7,529 nucleotides of DNA from WHTG01 sp035540515 (GCA_035540515.1 DATLGM010000189.1:1-7529), one strand, 5' to 3'; shown: positions 1-5,400, counted from the stretch's first letter. The notes: generated by a model from the sequence alone, not told the origin. Translations and numbers: made by a program.

Positions 1-24
1 CTACGAGACCGAGGCCGACGCTGC

Positions 25-315
25 CTACGGCGCGGACGGGGGAGGCACTGCGGAGCTGCCACCTCCGCGTTCGCCGTGCTCGCCCGATACCAGGAACGGC
101 ACGAGCAGCGTCACCGCGGCGGCCGCGGCTGCCACGGGAAGCGCGAGGAGGCCACGTCGGCCCACCGCATGGCTGACGGCCGCCGTTGCCACGATTGCCA
201 CCGGCGCGACGTAGATCCCGACAGAGGCGACACCGAGGACTGCGATCGCCCATAGGACTCCGACGAACGCCCACGCCGCGAGTGCCGCCGGCGTCCTGGT
301 CGTGACGGCCTCCAT
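25..315 (-). CDS. Small three-helix membrane protein, function unknown
   Basis: A 96-residue protein starting with ATG at 315. It is almost wholly hydrophobic: predicted membrane helices lie at about residues 9-30, 31-50 and 55-77, with a VGRR basic loop between the second and third. A short Gly/Ser/Pro-rich tail, ending PPPSAP, follows the last helix and probably lies outside the membrane. I recognise no family motif and assign no function. A purine-rich GGAGGGG sits only two bases before the ATG, which is closer than a normal ribosome site. A TTAGCT box, part of a GTGCCG-type motif (328-350), lies further upstream. The gene is transcribed away from the IS1380 element, whose left end is about 115 bases upstream, so it looks intact. 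The TAG stop is at 25-27. The remaining 24 bases at the window edge are too short to assign. Confidence 0.6.
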   Translation of the reverse strand: MEAVTTRTPAALAAWAFVGVLWAIAVLGVASVGIYVAPVAIVATAAVSHAVGRRGLLALPVAAAAAAVTLLVPFLVSGEHGERGGGSSAVPPPSAP

Positions 316-327
316 CGCCCCTCCAAC

Positions 328-350
328 GGTGCCCAGCTAACAACGGCACC
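328..350 (-). promoter_or_regulatory. Leader hairpin with GTGCCG/TTAGCT motif upstream of the membrane-protein gene
   Basis: Read on the minus strand, GGTGCC and GGCACC form a 6-bp stem around an 11-base loop containing TTAGCT. The upstream half resembles the GTGCCGnTAnCC motif found elsewhere in the window. It lies 13 bases before the ATG at 315. It may be the -10 region of that gene or a leader hairpin. The sequence alone does not decide. Confidence 0.3.
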
Positions 351-431
351 CTCGCAGTAGCATCGCCGCACGTCAATGAAGGCGGCTACTGGTATGTGCC
401 GCTACCCCGCCTTGGAAGCTGTAGCCGGGCG

Positions 432-449
432 TTAGCCTCGCGCTTTCAT
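432..449 (+). repeat. Left terminal inverted repeat of the IS1380 element
   Basis: TTAGCCTCGCGCTTTCAT pairs with the reverse complement of 2079-2096, with mismatches only in the central CG/AA dinucleotide. The true outer tip may be the CC at 436-437, which would fit family members that begin with CC. Confidence 0.75.
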
Positions 450-568
450 CCGGCGGGCTGATCTTGGTGTTCCGGAGCGGCGTGTAAAGCACGGAAGTGC
501 CTGTCCTGCAGGGGAAACTGGGCTTGCTGAAGGTCCAGTGGTTCCGCTGCGAGGAAGGCACCCCGTAG

Positions 569-625
569 GTGAAGAGTAGAGCGCGGCTGGCGCGTGTGCA
601 GGTAGTGGTGGCGGCGGGTCGTTGA
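569..625 (+). pseudogene. Displaced N-terminal codons of the IS1380 transposase
   Basis: From GTG at 569 an 18-codon frame reads MKSRARLARVQVVVAAGR and ends at TGA 623-625. It begins about ten bases after GAGGAAGG (551-558), a good ribosome site, and has the basic then hydrophobic character expected before the ISSVGGALL block of this transposase subgroup. The main transposase frame starts in the next bases but in a different register. Adding one base at about 622-623 would join the two without a stop. I infer a one-base deletion. A programmed frameshift is less likely because there is no slippery run. Confidence 0.5.
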
Positions 626-1944
626 TCAGCTCGGTGGGCGGTGCGTTGCTGACCGAGACGGCCCGGCTGACCGGTCTGAACCGGAGGTTGTCGTGCGGCC
701 TGCGGCGCTGGCGTGGCCTGGGTGCGGTGCACGATCCGGGCAAGATCGTGCAGGATCTGGCCAGCGCGCTCGCGCTCGGCGGTGACTGTCTGGCCGACAT
801 CGCGGTGGTCCGGGCGCAGAGCGAGCTGTTCGGCCCGGTGGCCTCCGACCCGACGGTCAGCCGGCTGATCGACAAGCTCGCCGCTGACGTCGACGCCGCG
901 CTGGCCGCGCTTGGGCAGGCCCGCGCCGACGCGCGGGCGGTGGCCTGGGAGCACCGCTGCCCGGTGCCTGCCGACGGGCTGGTGCCGATGGACATCGACG
1001 GCACGATCGTGGTCGCGCACTCGGAGAAGGAGTCCGCCGCCGCGACGTTCAAGCGCACGTTCGGCTTCCACCCGCTGCTGGCCTTCCTCGATCACGGGCC
1101 CGACGGTGACGGTGGCGGCGGAGAGCCGCTGGCCGGGGTGCTGCGTCCTGGTAGCGCGAACGCCAACACCGCCGCCGACCACATCGCGGTGTTGAACCTG
1201 GCGTTGGCCCAGCTGCCCGAGCAGGTCCGCAGCCGGGTGCTGGTCCGGACCGACAGCGGCGGCGGGACCAAGGCGTTCCTGCATCACATCACCTCGCTGG
1301 GACTGCAGTACTCGACCGGGATCGGCGTGGCGATCGGGATCGACCAGGACCTGCTGGGCCGGCTGGCGCCCAAGGACTGGACGGCCGCGCTGGACAGCAA
1401 CGGAGCGCCGCGAAAGGGCGCCCAGGTCGCCGAGCTGACCCACCTGCTGCCCGACCTGACCGAGCGGGGTTGGCCGGCCGGAATGCGCCTGATCGCCCGA
1501 CGCGAGCGGCCGCACCCCGGCGCGCAGCTGCGCCTGACCGACATCAACGGCTGGCGCGTCACGGTGTTCGCCACCAACAGCCCCGACCAGGACCTGGCCC
1601 AGCTCGAGGTCACCCACCGACTTCGGGCCCGGGCCGAGGACCGCATCCGCGGCCTGAAAGACAGCGGACTGCGCAACCTGCCGCTGCACGACTTCGCGCA
1701 GAACCAGATCTGGCTCGAGACCGTGCTGCTGGCCGCCGACCTGCTTGCCTGGACCGCGACGCTCGCGCTGACCACGCACCGCAAGGCCGAACCCAAGCGG
1801 CTGCGACTGCGCGTGCTGCACGTCGCCGCCCGCGTCGTCCGCAGCGGACGCACCACCCTGCTCAAGCTCCCGACCCACTGGCCATGGGCCGACGAGATCG
1901 TCGCCGCCCACGCACGGCTGCGAGCGCTGCCAACCCCAACCTGA
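622..1944 (+). CDS. IS1380-family DDE transposase
   Basis: A 440-residue open frame from TTG at 622 closely follows the IS1380-type transposase pattern. An N-terminal helical region contains VHDPGKIVQDLA and LALGGDCLAD (about residues 36-60), followed by SDPTVSRLID. The catalytic acidic residues are D124/D126 in PMDIDGT, D211 in VRTDSGG and E339 in ARAEDRIRGLKD. The RERPHPGAQLR motif before the last acidic block is also typical, and the C-terminus (EPKRLRLR, then ALPTPT) looks complete. The start is odd. There is no ATG or GTG in this frame after the TAG at 577-579. A GTG at 569, behind GAGGAAGG, encodes a typical basic N-terminus in another frame that stops at 623-625. One lost base near 622 would explain both facts, so the copy may be inactive unless the TTG is used. 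Confidence 0.85.
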   Translation: MISSVGGALLTETARLTGLNRRLSCGLRRWRGLGAVHDPGKIVQDLASALALGGDCLADIAVVRAQSELFGPVASDPTVSRLIDKLAADVDAALAALGQARADARAVAWEHRCPVPADGLVPMDIDGTIVVAHSEKESAAATFKRTFGFHPLLAFLDHGPDGDGGGGEPLAGVLRPGSANANTAADHIAVLNLALAQLPEQVRSRVLVRTDSGGGTKAFLHHITSLGLQYSTGIGVAIGIDQDLLGRLAPKDWTAALDSNGAPRKGAQVAELTHLLPDLTERGWPAGMRLIARRERPHPGAQLRLTDINGWRVTVFATNSPDQDLAQLEVTHRLRARAEDRIRGLKDSGLRNLPLHDFAQNQIWLETVLLAADLLAWTATLALTTHRKAEPKRLRLRVLHVAARVVRSGRTTLLKLPTHWPWADEIVAAHARLRALPTPT

Positions 1945-2078
1945 ACAGCAACCCCAACCCCACGACCAGGAACTCGGAGAACCGGCGACAGGCAACGCCG
2001 GCGCTCACGCGCGCCTACCCCCGGACCCGGTCTGCCGACCACCCCAAAACCGACCAGTCAGCGATCCGGGCCAAGATC

Positions 2079-2096
2079 ATGAAAGTTCGAGGCTAA
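2079..2096 (-). repeat. Right terminal inverted repeat of the IS1380 element
   Basis: The reverse complement TTAGCCTCGAACTTTCAT matches the left end at 432-449 in 16 of 18 positions. The reading frame of the broken membrane-protein gene begins immediately outside it. Confidence 0.75.
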
Positions 2097-2098
2097 TC

Positions 2099-2257
2099 GC
2101 CCTATCGCTGGTGATCGGCTTCTCGCCACTGCTGTTCCCGGCCTCATGGGCTGACAGCAGTCGGATCCTCGCGCCGATCCTCCTGGCATGCGTGCCGCTC
2201 ATGTTCACGCCGCTGAGCCAGGTCGGGTCCGCATCGAGGCGGCACGACGAAGGCTGA
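2099..2257 (+). pseudogene. 3' remnant of a membrane-protein gene cut by IS1380
   Basis: Just outside the right IS end an open frame encodes about 52 residues, starting ALSLVIGFSPLLFPASWADS and continuing through a second hydrophobic run (ILAPILLACVPLMF) to a basic tail and TGA at 2255-2257. Two hydrophobic helices and a charged C-terminal tail indicate a small membrane protein. The frame is open into the IS repeat and has no natural start at its beginning. The first candidate is GTG at 2111, which would leave 48 residues with a shortened first helix. The likely explanation is that the IS removed or displaced the start. No matching 5' half is obvious left of the IS. The only short frame there, from ATG 394, stops inside the inverted repeat. 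Confidence 0.5.
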
Positions 2258-2273
2258 GTGCCGATACCCGCTG
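2255..2273 (+). promoter_or_regulatory. Copy of the GTGCCGnTAnCC intergenic motif
   Basis: TGAGTGCCGATACCCGCTG begins on the stop codon of the preceding fragment and shares 16 consecutive bases (GTGCCGATACCCGCTG) with the copy at 2492-2510. Both copies are followed by GGTGCGCCT, a TA-rich hexamer and an ATGG start. This suggests related promoter regions for two neighbouring small genes. Confidence 0.4.
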
Positions 2274-2301
2274 GACCTTCCCAGTCGGTGCGCCTCCGCC
2301 T

Positions 2302-2307
2302 TACGGT
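2302..2307 (+). promoter_or_regulatory. TACGGT -10 box, leaderless promoter of the 54-residue gene
   Basis: TACGGT fits the actinobacterial -10 consensus TANNNT and lies exactly six bases before the ATG at 2314. Transcription would start at or next to the A of the ATG, giving a leaderless mRNA. No ribosome site is visible. Confidence 0.5.
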
Positions 2308-2313
2308 GCTGGC

Positions 2314-2478
2314 ATGGCACGGGGCGAGCGTCGGCGGGCAGCGAAACGAGCCGTCAAAGAAGAGGCCGAAGAGACCCTCGCCTTCGCGATGCTCACGCGC
2401 GTGGGTCAAGTCCTCTGGTACGGCCTGACAGCGCCCTTTCGCCTGGCCGCAAGGACCCTCGACGCCTGGTTCACGTGA
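2314..2478 (+). CDS. Small basic amphipathic protein, unknown function
   Basis: The predicted protein has 54 residues. The first 14 are strongly basic (MARGERRRAAKRAV), followed by an acidic stretch KEEAEE and then an aromatic, hydrophobic second half (LAFAMLTRVGQVLWYGLTAP) with scattered arginines. The tail could lie along or insert into the membrane, and the basic head could bind nucleic acid or phospholipid. Neither is shown. ATG 2314 was chosen because a TANNNT box sits six bases before it, as at four other genes here. The frame is open further upstream, but those codons overlap the repeat motif and have no coding character. The next gene starts 67 bases after the TGA and has its own upstream motif, so this is probably not an operon. 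I do not recognise the family. Confidence 0.5.
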   Translation: MARGERRRAAKRAVKEEAEETLAFAMLTRVGQVLWYGLTAPFRLAARTLDAWFT

Positions 2479-2491
2479 TCCCGACCGAGGC

Positions 2492-2510
2492 TATGTGCCG
2501 ATACCCGCTG
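2492..2510 (+). promoter_or_regulatory. Copy of the GTGCCGnTAnCC intergenic motif
   Basis: TATGTGCCGATACCCGCTG lies 14 bases after the stop of the preceding gene and 36 bases before the ATG of the next. It is the best match to the motif consensus and shares its last 16 bases with the copy at 2258-2273. The TACCCG inside it could act as a -10 box. Confidence 0.4.
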
Positions 2511-2545
2511 CGGAACGGGTGCGCCTTGCCGTGCGTCCTAGCGGA

Positions 2546-2716
2546 ATGGACAGACGGGCACTCGCAGTCGCCGCAGCGGGGTTGCTGGCCTGTGTCCTCC
2601 TGGCAGTCGCCGGGTGGGCCGCGTCCCGGCCCGCCGACCCGTTGCCCTGCGGAACGCATGCTCGCGACGGCGGCGCAACGGTCGTGGACTGCACCTCCGC
2701 ACCGAACCGTGACTAG
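2546..2716 (+). CDS. Small secreted or membrane-anchored protein, unknown function
   Basis: From ATG 2546 the protein has 56 residues. A two-arginine N-terminus (MDRRALAVAAAG) leads into one hydrophobic helix to about residue 26, then a short exported part with two cysteines (C35, C49) that could pair outside the cell. The helix may be an uncleaved anchor or a signal peptide cut near AGWAAS. No lipobox is convincing: the cysteine at residue 16 sits in the middle of the hydrophobic run. GTG codons at 2495, 2519 and 2531 are in frame. ATG gives the most normal signal sequence and I prefer it, although the TAGCGG hexamer is only one base away, unlike the six-base spacing of its neighbours. Family unknown. 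Confidence 0.5.
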   Translation: MDRRALAVAAAGLLACVLLAVAGWAASRPADPLPCGTHARDGGATVVDCTSAPNRD

Positions 2717-2743
2717 GCGCTTCTCTGCTGTCTGGCCACGGCA

Positions 2744-2749
2744 TAGCCT
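2744..2749 (+). promoter_or_regulatory. TAGCCT -10 box, leaderless promoter of the IS-interrupted gene
   Basis: TAGCCT matches TANNNT and is followed by six bases (CGCGAC) and ATG 2756. The same hexamer and spacing occur before GTG 5768. Confidence 0.5.
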
Positions 2750-2755
2750 CGCGAC

Positions 2756-2802
2756 ATGTTCAGGGGCACGGAGTGGCAGTACGCGTGGAGGTCGCGGCTG
2801 AA
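2756..2802 (+). pseudogene. 5' half of a 74-codon gene interrupted by the IS3 element
   Basis: ATG 2756 opens a frame reading MFRGTEWQYAWRSRL before the left end of the IS3-family element. Its continuation lies past the right end at 4412-4592. If one copy of a three-base GAA duplication (2800-2802 and 4412-4414) is removed, the halves join in frame. The result is a 74-residue, tryptophan- and arginine-rich protein containing RSRLKPIRRWKDMLRRPG. The start is supported by a TAGCCT box six bases upstream. The join rests on reading frame and composition, because the exact IS ends are uncertain. The family is unknown. Confidence 0.5.
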
Positions 2803-2878
2803 CCCTCTCTGTCAGCATGGGGTGATGCACCAGCCGGTGCGTAATCACTGAACGAGGGCGGGGAGACGAGTCCCTGTA

Positions 2879-3352
2879 ATGACCGTGCTGACCACGATCT
2901 CACGATCGGGCGACCATGCTGGTGCCGTGAACGACGACCACCCGAGCGGTGAGGTTCCTGAGCGGGCCCGCCGCAGGACCTTCACCGCCGTCTACAAGCT
3001 CAAGGTGCTGGCCGAGTACGAGGCGGCCGAGCCCGGCCGGCGCGGGGAGGTGCTGCGCCGCGAGGGGCTGTACTCCTCGCACCTGGTCGAGTGGCGCCGA
3101 GCCCGTGACGCCGGCGCGCTGGCCGGCCTGGCCGCGACCCGCGGCCGCCCGCCGGCCGACCCGGTCGAGCGAGACAACGCCCGGCTGCGGGAGCGCAACG
3201 CCAAGCTCGAGGCCGACCTGGACACCGCACGGCGGGTGATCGAGGTGCAGGGAAAAGTCTCGGCTCTCTTGGAAGATCTGTCCAAGAGAGCGCACGACGC
3301 ATCCGCAACGCCGAGCTCCGAGCCGAGTTCACCGCCGCGGTCGAGCAGGTGA
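2879..3352 (+). CDS. IS3-family transposase OrfA (helix-turn-helix subunit)
   Basis: This 157-residue protein is the DNA-binding half of the IS3 transposase. A helix-turn-helix spans about residues 33-75: RRTFTAVYKLKVLAEYEAAE, then GLYSSHLVEWRRAR. A coiled-coil, leucine-zipper-like segment, DNARLRERNAKLEADLDTARRVIEVQG, occupies about residues 99-125. The Ser/Pro-rich tail is probably unimportant. ATG 2879 was taken because it is the first good start after the IS end. The stop TGA (3350-3352) overlaps the GTG of orfB, so translation is probably coupled. A GGAAAAG run at 3251-3257 lies where other IS3 elements shift -1. The orfB frame is open from there to its GTG, so an OrfAB fusion is possible but unproven. 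Confidence 0.9.
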   Translation: MTVLTTISRSGDHAGAVNDDHPSGEVPERARRRTFTAVYKLKVLAEYEAAEPGRRGEVLRREGLYSSHLVEWRRARDAGALAGLAATRGRPPADPVERDNARLRERNAKLEADLDTARRVIEVQGKVSALLEDLSKRAHDASATPSSEPSSPPRSSR

Positions 3353-4374
3353 CCGATACCGCAGTGCTCGAGCTGGTCCCGCTGGTCGGCACGGTCGCGG
3401 CGTGCACCGCGACGGGACGTGCTCGGGCCACGCACTACCGGCGGCACCGAGTCGGCCCAGCGCCGCAGCGGACGGCTCCGGTCGCGCACCTGGACCGCCT
3501 TCAGCCGGCGGCGCTGTCAGCGGCCGAGCGCGCTGAGGTCCTCGCGGTGCTGCACAGCGAACGGTTCGCCGACGCCGCTCCGGCGCAGGTGTGGGCGACG
3601 CTGCTGGACGAGAACGTCTACCTGGCCAGTGAATCGACGTTCTACCGGCTGCTACGCGGCGTGCACGGCGACGTTCGGGAACGACGCTCGCAGGCCACCC
3701 ACCCGGCCAAGGTCAGGCCCGAGCTGATCGCGACCAAGCCCAACAAGGTCTGGTCGTGGGACATCACCAAGCTGCACGGCCCGGCGAAGTGGACCTACTT
3801 CTACCTCTACGTGATCATCGACATCTACTCGCGCAAGACCGTCGGCTGGATGGTCGCCAGCCGCGAGTCCGCCGCCTTGGCCGAGCAGCTGCTCGCCACC
3901 ACCATCGCCGCCGAGAAGGTGCCCGCCAAGCAGTTGACCATCCACCCAGACCGCGGTAGCAGCATGGCCTCCAAGCCCGTCGCGCTGCTGCTGGCCGATC
4001 TCGGCGTCACCAAGAGCCACAGCCGACCGCGGGTCAGCAACGACAACCCCTACAGCGAGTCGCAGTTCAAGACGCTCAAGTACTGCCCCAGCTTCCCCGG
4101 CAGCTTCGCCACCATCGAGGACGCCCGCGCGTTCTGCGCCGAGTTCTTCCACGCCTACAACCATCACCACCGCCACGCCGGTCTCGGCCTGCTCACCCCC
4201 GCCGTCGTCCACGCCGGGCAGGCCCAGACCGTCCGCGCCCAGCGCGCGCTGGTCTTGGACGCCGCGCACGCCCGACACAGCAACCGGTTCCGCCGCCCGC
4301 CGCAGCCACCACGCCTGCCCGAGCCCGCCTGGATCAACCGACCCACGGAGACGGAGGACGCCGCTCAGAAATAA
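3349..4374 (+). CDS. IS3-family transposase OrfB (DDE integrase core)
   Basis: This 341-residue protein catalyses strand transfer of the element. The N-terminal part (about 55-110) has the HTH_21-like pattern seen before the core: LAVLHSERFADAAPAQVWATLL, then YLASESTFYRLLR. The rve integrase core follows. D138 is in WSWDITKL, D201 in IHPDRGSS and E237 in NDNPYSESQFKTLKY. The 35 residues between the second D and the E are the hallmark of IS3 enzymes. The C-terminus has the usual FHAYNHHHRHAGLGLLTPAVVH block. All catalytic residues are present and no frame break is seen, so it could be active. GTG 3349 overlaps the orfA stop by four bases (GTGA). Only these two genes in the window are plainly co-translated. 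Confidence 0.93.
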   Translation: MTDTAVLELVPLVGTVAACTATGRARATHYRRHRVGPAPQRTAPVAHLDRLQPAALSAAERAEVLAVLHSERFADAAPAQVWATLLDENVYLASESTFYRLLRGVHGDVRERRSQATHPAKVRPELIATKPNKVWSWDITKLHGPAKWTYFYLYVIIDIYSRKTVGWMVASRESAALAEQLLATTIAAEKVPAKQLTIHPDRGSSMASKPVALLLADLGVTKSHSRPRVSNDNPYSESQFKTLKYCPSFPGSFATIEDARAFCAEFFHAYNHHHRHAGLGLLTPAVVHAGQAQTVRAQRALVLDAAHARHSNRFRRPPQPPRLPEPAWINRPTETEDAAQK

Positions 4375-4411
4375 TCGAGATCAACTGCCCCGAACAGGTT
4401 GACAGGTTCCA

Positions 4412-4592
4412 GAAGCCCATCCGCCGGTGGAAGGACATGCTCCGTCGCCCTGGCACCCGTCGGCGCATCCGCTACTCCCAGGAGTTCCCCACACAAGAGG
4501 ACATGTGGGTTGAGCAGGAGTGGACCGGCACGCAGTGGCGGCAGCTTGCAGCGGCCCCCGACGAAGCGACGCTCAAACAGTTGTTCACCTAG
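4412..4592 (+). pseudogene. 3' half of the 74-codon gene interrupted by the IS3 element
   Basis: Immediately right of the IS3 end the frame reads KPIRRWKDMLRRPGTRRRIR, then SQEFPTQEDMWVEQEW and a C-terminal PDEATLKQLFT before TAG 4590-4592. It has no start of its own. It is the natural continuation of the 15 codons at 2756-2802, sharing their tryptophan and arginine richness. The central part is very basic and the tail acidic. I cannot name the family. A compact soluble protein is more likely than a membrane protein, because no long hydrophobic run exists. Confidence 0.5.
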
Positions 4593-4636
4593 CAGATCGG
4601 CGAACCTCCGAGCCGTCCGAGCCACGAAGGCTAAGC

Positions 4637-4655
4637 TAAGTGCCGTTACCGTCGG
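4637..4655 (+). promoter_or_regulatory. GTGCCGnTAnCC motif overlapping a leaderless -10 box
   Basis: TAAGTGCCGTTACCGTCGG contains TACCGT (4647-4652), which fits TANNNT and lies six bases before ATG 4659. This copy links the repeated motif to a promoter function: the TAnCC part of the motif is the -10 box of the gene that follows. Confidence 0.5.
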
Positions 4656-4658
4656 AGC

Positions 4659-4922
4659 ATGGCCTACAAGCCTTCGCGGGACCCCGCGCTCGACCAAGAG
4701 CCGTTCGCCTCGACGCAACGGCTGCATGACCAGAGCAGACAGGCGCTGGTCGAGGCCGACATCGTCGGCCTGACGGAGGACGAGGCTCGCCGACGGGTGG
4801 AGGCAGCTGGCCTCCGCTTCCGGCCCGTCCGAGTCGGTGGTGCCGAGTCGGCGGACTGGTCGGCTACCCGAGTGACGGCCACCGTCGTCGAGGGCGTCGT
4901 GCGCTCAGCGGATGTGTCCTGA
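4659..4922 (+). CDS. Peptidase inhibitor I78-like small protein
   Basis: The predicted protein has 87 residues, with no signal peptide or membrane helix. The first 30 or so are polar (MAYKPSRDPALDQEPFAS). The second half, IVGLTEDEARRRVEAAGLRF through SADWSATRVTATVVEGVVRS, follows the plan of peptidase inhibitor I78 and potato inhibitor I proteins. These have a VG(x)TExEA helix, an extended strand, a reactive loop ending near D-x-x-x-x-R-V, and a final strand of alternating valines. The family usually has DYRPDRI where this has DWSATRV, so inhibitory activity is uncertain. The lack of a signal peptide suggests an intracellular role or an unrelated use of the fold. The start is fixed by TACCGT six bases upstream. 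The gene converges on the minus-strand gene ending at 4976. Confidence 0.5.
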   Translation: MAYKPSRDPALDQEPFASTQRLHDQSRQALVEADIVGLTEDEARRRVEAAGLRFRPVRVGGAESADWSATRVTATVVEGVVRSADVS

Positions 4923-4923
4923 C

Positions 4924-4981
4924 AGGAGGGTATGTGCCGCTATCCGCCCGCGGCACCCGAGGAGGGTATGTGCTGTTAGCC
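4924..4981 (+). repeat. Two direct repeats of AGGAGGGTATGTGCnGnTAnCC, 36 bases apart
   Basis: Copies at 4924-4945 and 4960-4981 match at 19 of 22 bases. They fill the 53-base gap between two convergent genes, and the second overlaps the stop codon of the minus-strand gene. The first contains half of a 7-bp hairpin (GTGCCGC 4934-4940 and GCGGCAC 4950-4956). No T-run follows, so an intrinsic terminator is not obvious. Read as RNA, ATG 4932 opens a 15-codon frame (MCRYPPAAPEEGMCC) that ends inside the second copy. Confidence 0.6.
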
Positions 4982-5194
4982 TCGGACGTTCGCTTCGTGT
5001 TCCTCCTGGAAGCAGGCGGTCAAAGCCTCGGCCTGCACCCTCTGCTGCTCCTCGAACGAGTCGTACTCGCGAGTCTCGATGTGCCGCAGGTCGTCGCAGT
5101 TGTCGTCCCTCTGCGCGACGGCCACCCCGGCTGCTGCCCCACCCGTGAGCGTCACGGCCATCAGGGACACGAGGACTGTTCGACGTGGGCTCAT
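4976..5194 (-). CDS. Small secreted protein with two cysteines, unknown function
   Basis: The predicted protein has 72 residues from ATG 5194. A clear signal peptide, MSPRRTVLVSLMAVTLTGGA followed by AAGVAVA, ends in AVA-Q, a good signal peptidase I site near residue 27. The mature part is about 45 residues, acidic and glutamate/glutamine-rich (REYDSFEEQQRVQAEALTAC), mostly helical in character, with two cysteines (C33, C61) that could form one disulfide. The frame is open upstream to 5362, but that extension places charged residues before the signal peptide and would spoil export, so ATG 5194 is preferred. A CTAGAGC box lies about 11 bases before the ATG, which is not the six-base arrangement used elsewhere here. 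No family is recognised. Confidence 0.6.
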   Translation of the reverse strand: MSPRRTVLVSLMAVTLTGGAAAGVAVAQRDDNCDDLRHIETREYDSFEEQQRVQAEALTACFQEEHEANVRG

Positions 5195-5400
5195 CGGCGG
5201 AGTCTGCTCTAGAACGCCGGGCTGCGCTACTGAGGTCATCGCGGGACGCGGTCCGCTGACTCGCGGAAGGCAAGCCCGTTCGGGAACACTGGCCTCGCGG
5301 GCTTCCTGGCTCTGTACGCGACTCACGACGCTGGCTGATTGCACGTGCGCCGTCGTGTACACCGTCTTCTGGAACCTCCGTCAGCACGCTCCATAGGGGT

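Larger units (their letters stand above)
432..2096 (+). mobile_element. IS1380-family insertion sequence
   Basis: The element is bounded by inverted repeats at 432-449 and 2079-2096 that match at 16 of 18 positions (mismatches only at bases 10 and 11). A second matching block, GATCTTGG, follows inside. It directly abuts the repeat on the right but is displaced by ten bases on the left. The roughly 1.66-kb length and single DDE transposase fit the IS1380 family. That family usually duplicates four target bases. I find none: the bases outside the repeats are GGCG and TCGC, and if the element begins at CCTCG they are TTAG and CTAA. The missing duplication suggests mutation, recombination or deletion at one end. 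The right flank carries the 3' end of a broken gene. Confidence 0.8.
2799..4411 (+). mobile_element. IS3-family insertion sequence (orfA/orfB)
   Basis: Two overlapping transposase frames, a DD(35)E integrase core and a total length of about 1.6 kb identify an IS3-family element. The ends share CTGTCA-C-TG in inverted orientation (left 2809-2819, right 4397-4405). The outermost bases match poorly. Option one starts at TG 2799 and ends at CA 4411, as IS3 elements usually do, but gives no target duplication. Option two runs 2803-4411 with a GAA duplication on each side and restores the host frame exactly. Boundaries are therefore good to a few bases only. The interrupted gene shows that this insertion is a later event in the locus. 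Confidence 0.75.

Noticed and set aside
373..1995. A 540-codon open frame on the minus strand
   Set aside because: It is antisense to the IS1380 transposase, Gln/Gly/Arg-rich with no recognisable motif, and arises from GC codon bias. The plus-strand frame carries the family's catalytic residues.
3251..3257. GGAAAAG as a proven programmed frameshift site
   Set aside because: The phase is right for a -1 shift into orfB, but orfB has its own overlapping GTG and no downstream structure was established, so it is noted only as a possibility.
2992..3489. A 165-codon minus-strand frame across orfA and orfB
   Set aside because: Shadow of the transposase genes; Arg/Ser-rich with no domain.
3652..4278. 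A 208-codon minus-strand frame
   Set aside because: It lies opposite the integrase core of IS3 orfB, and its composition (Gly/Val repeats) is typical of an antisense shadow.
4365..4727. Overlapping frames on both strands (120 and 124 codons) after the IS3 element
   Set aside because: Both cover the remnant at 4412-4592 and the start of the 4659 gene. Only the remnant frame has plausible protein composition and links to the 2756 start.
4924..4981. CRISPR-like array
   Set aside because: Only two copies, 19/22 identical, with 14 bases between them; no further repeats or cas genes.
5194..5362. N-terminal extension of the secreted-protein gene to 5362
   Set aside because: It would put about 56 mostly polar residues before a clean signal peptide.
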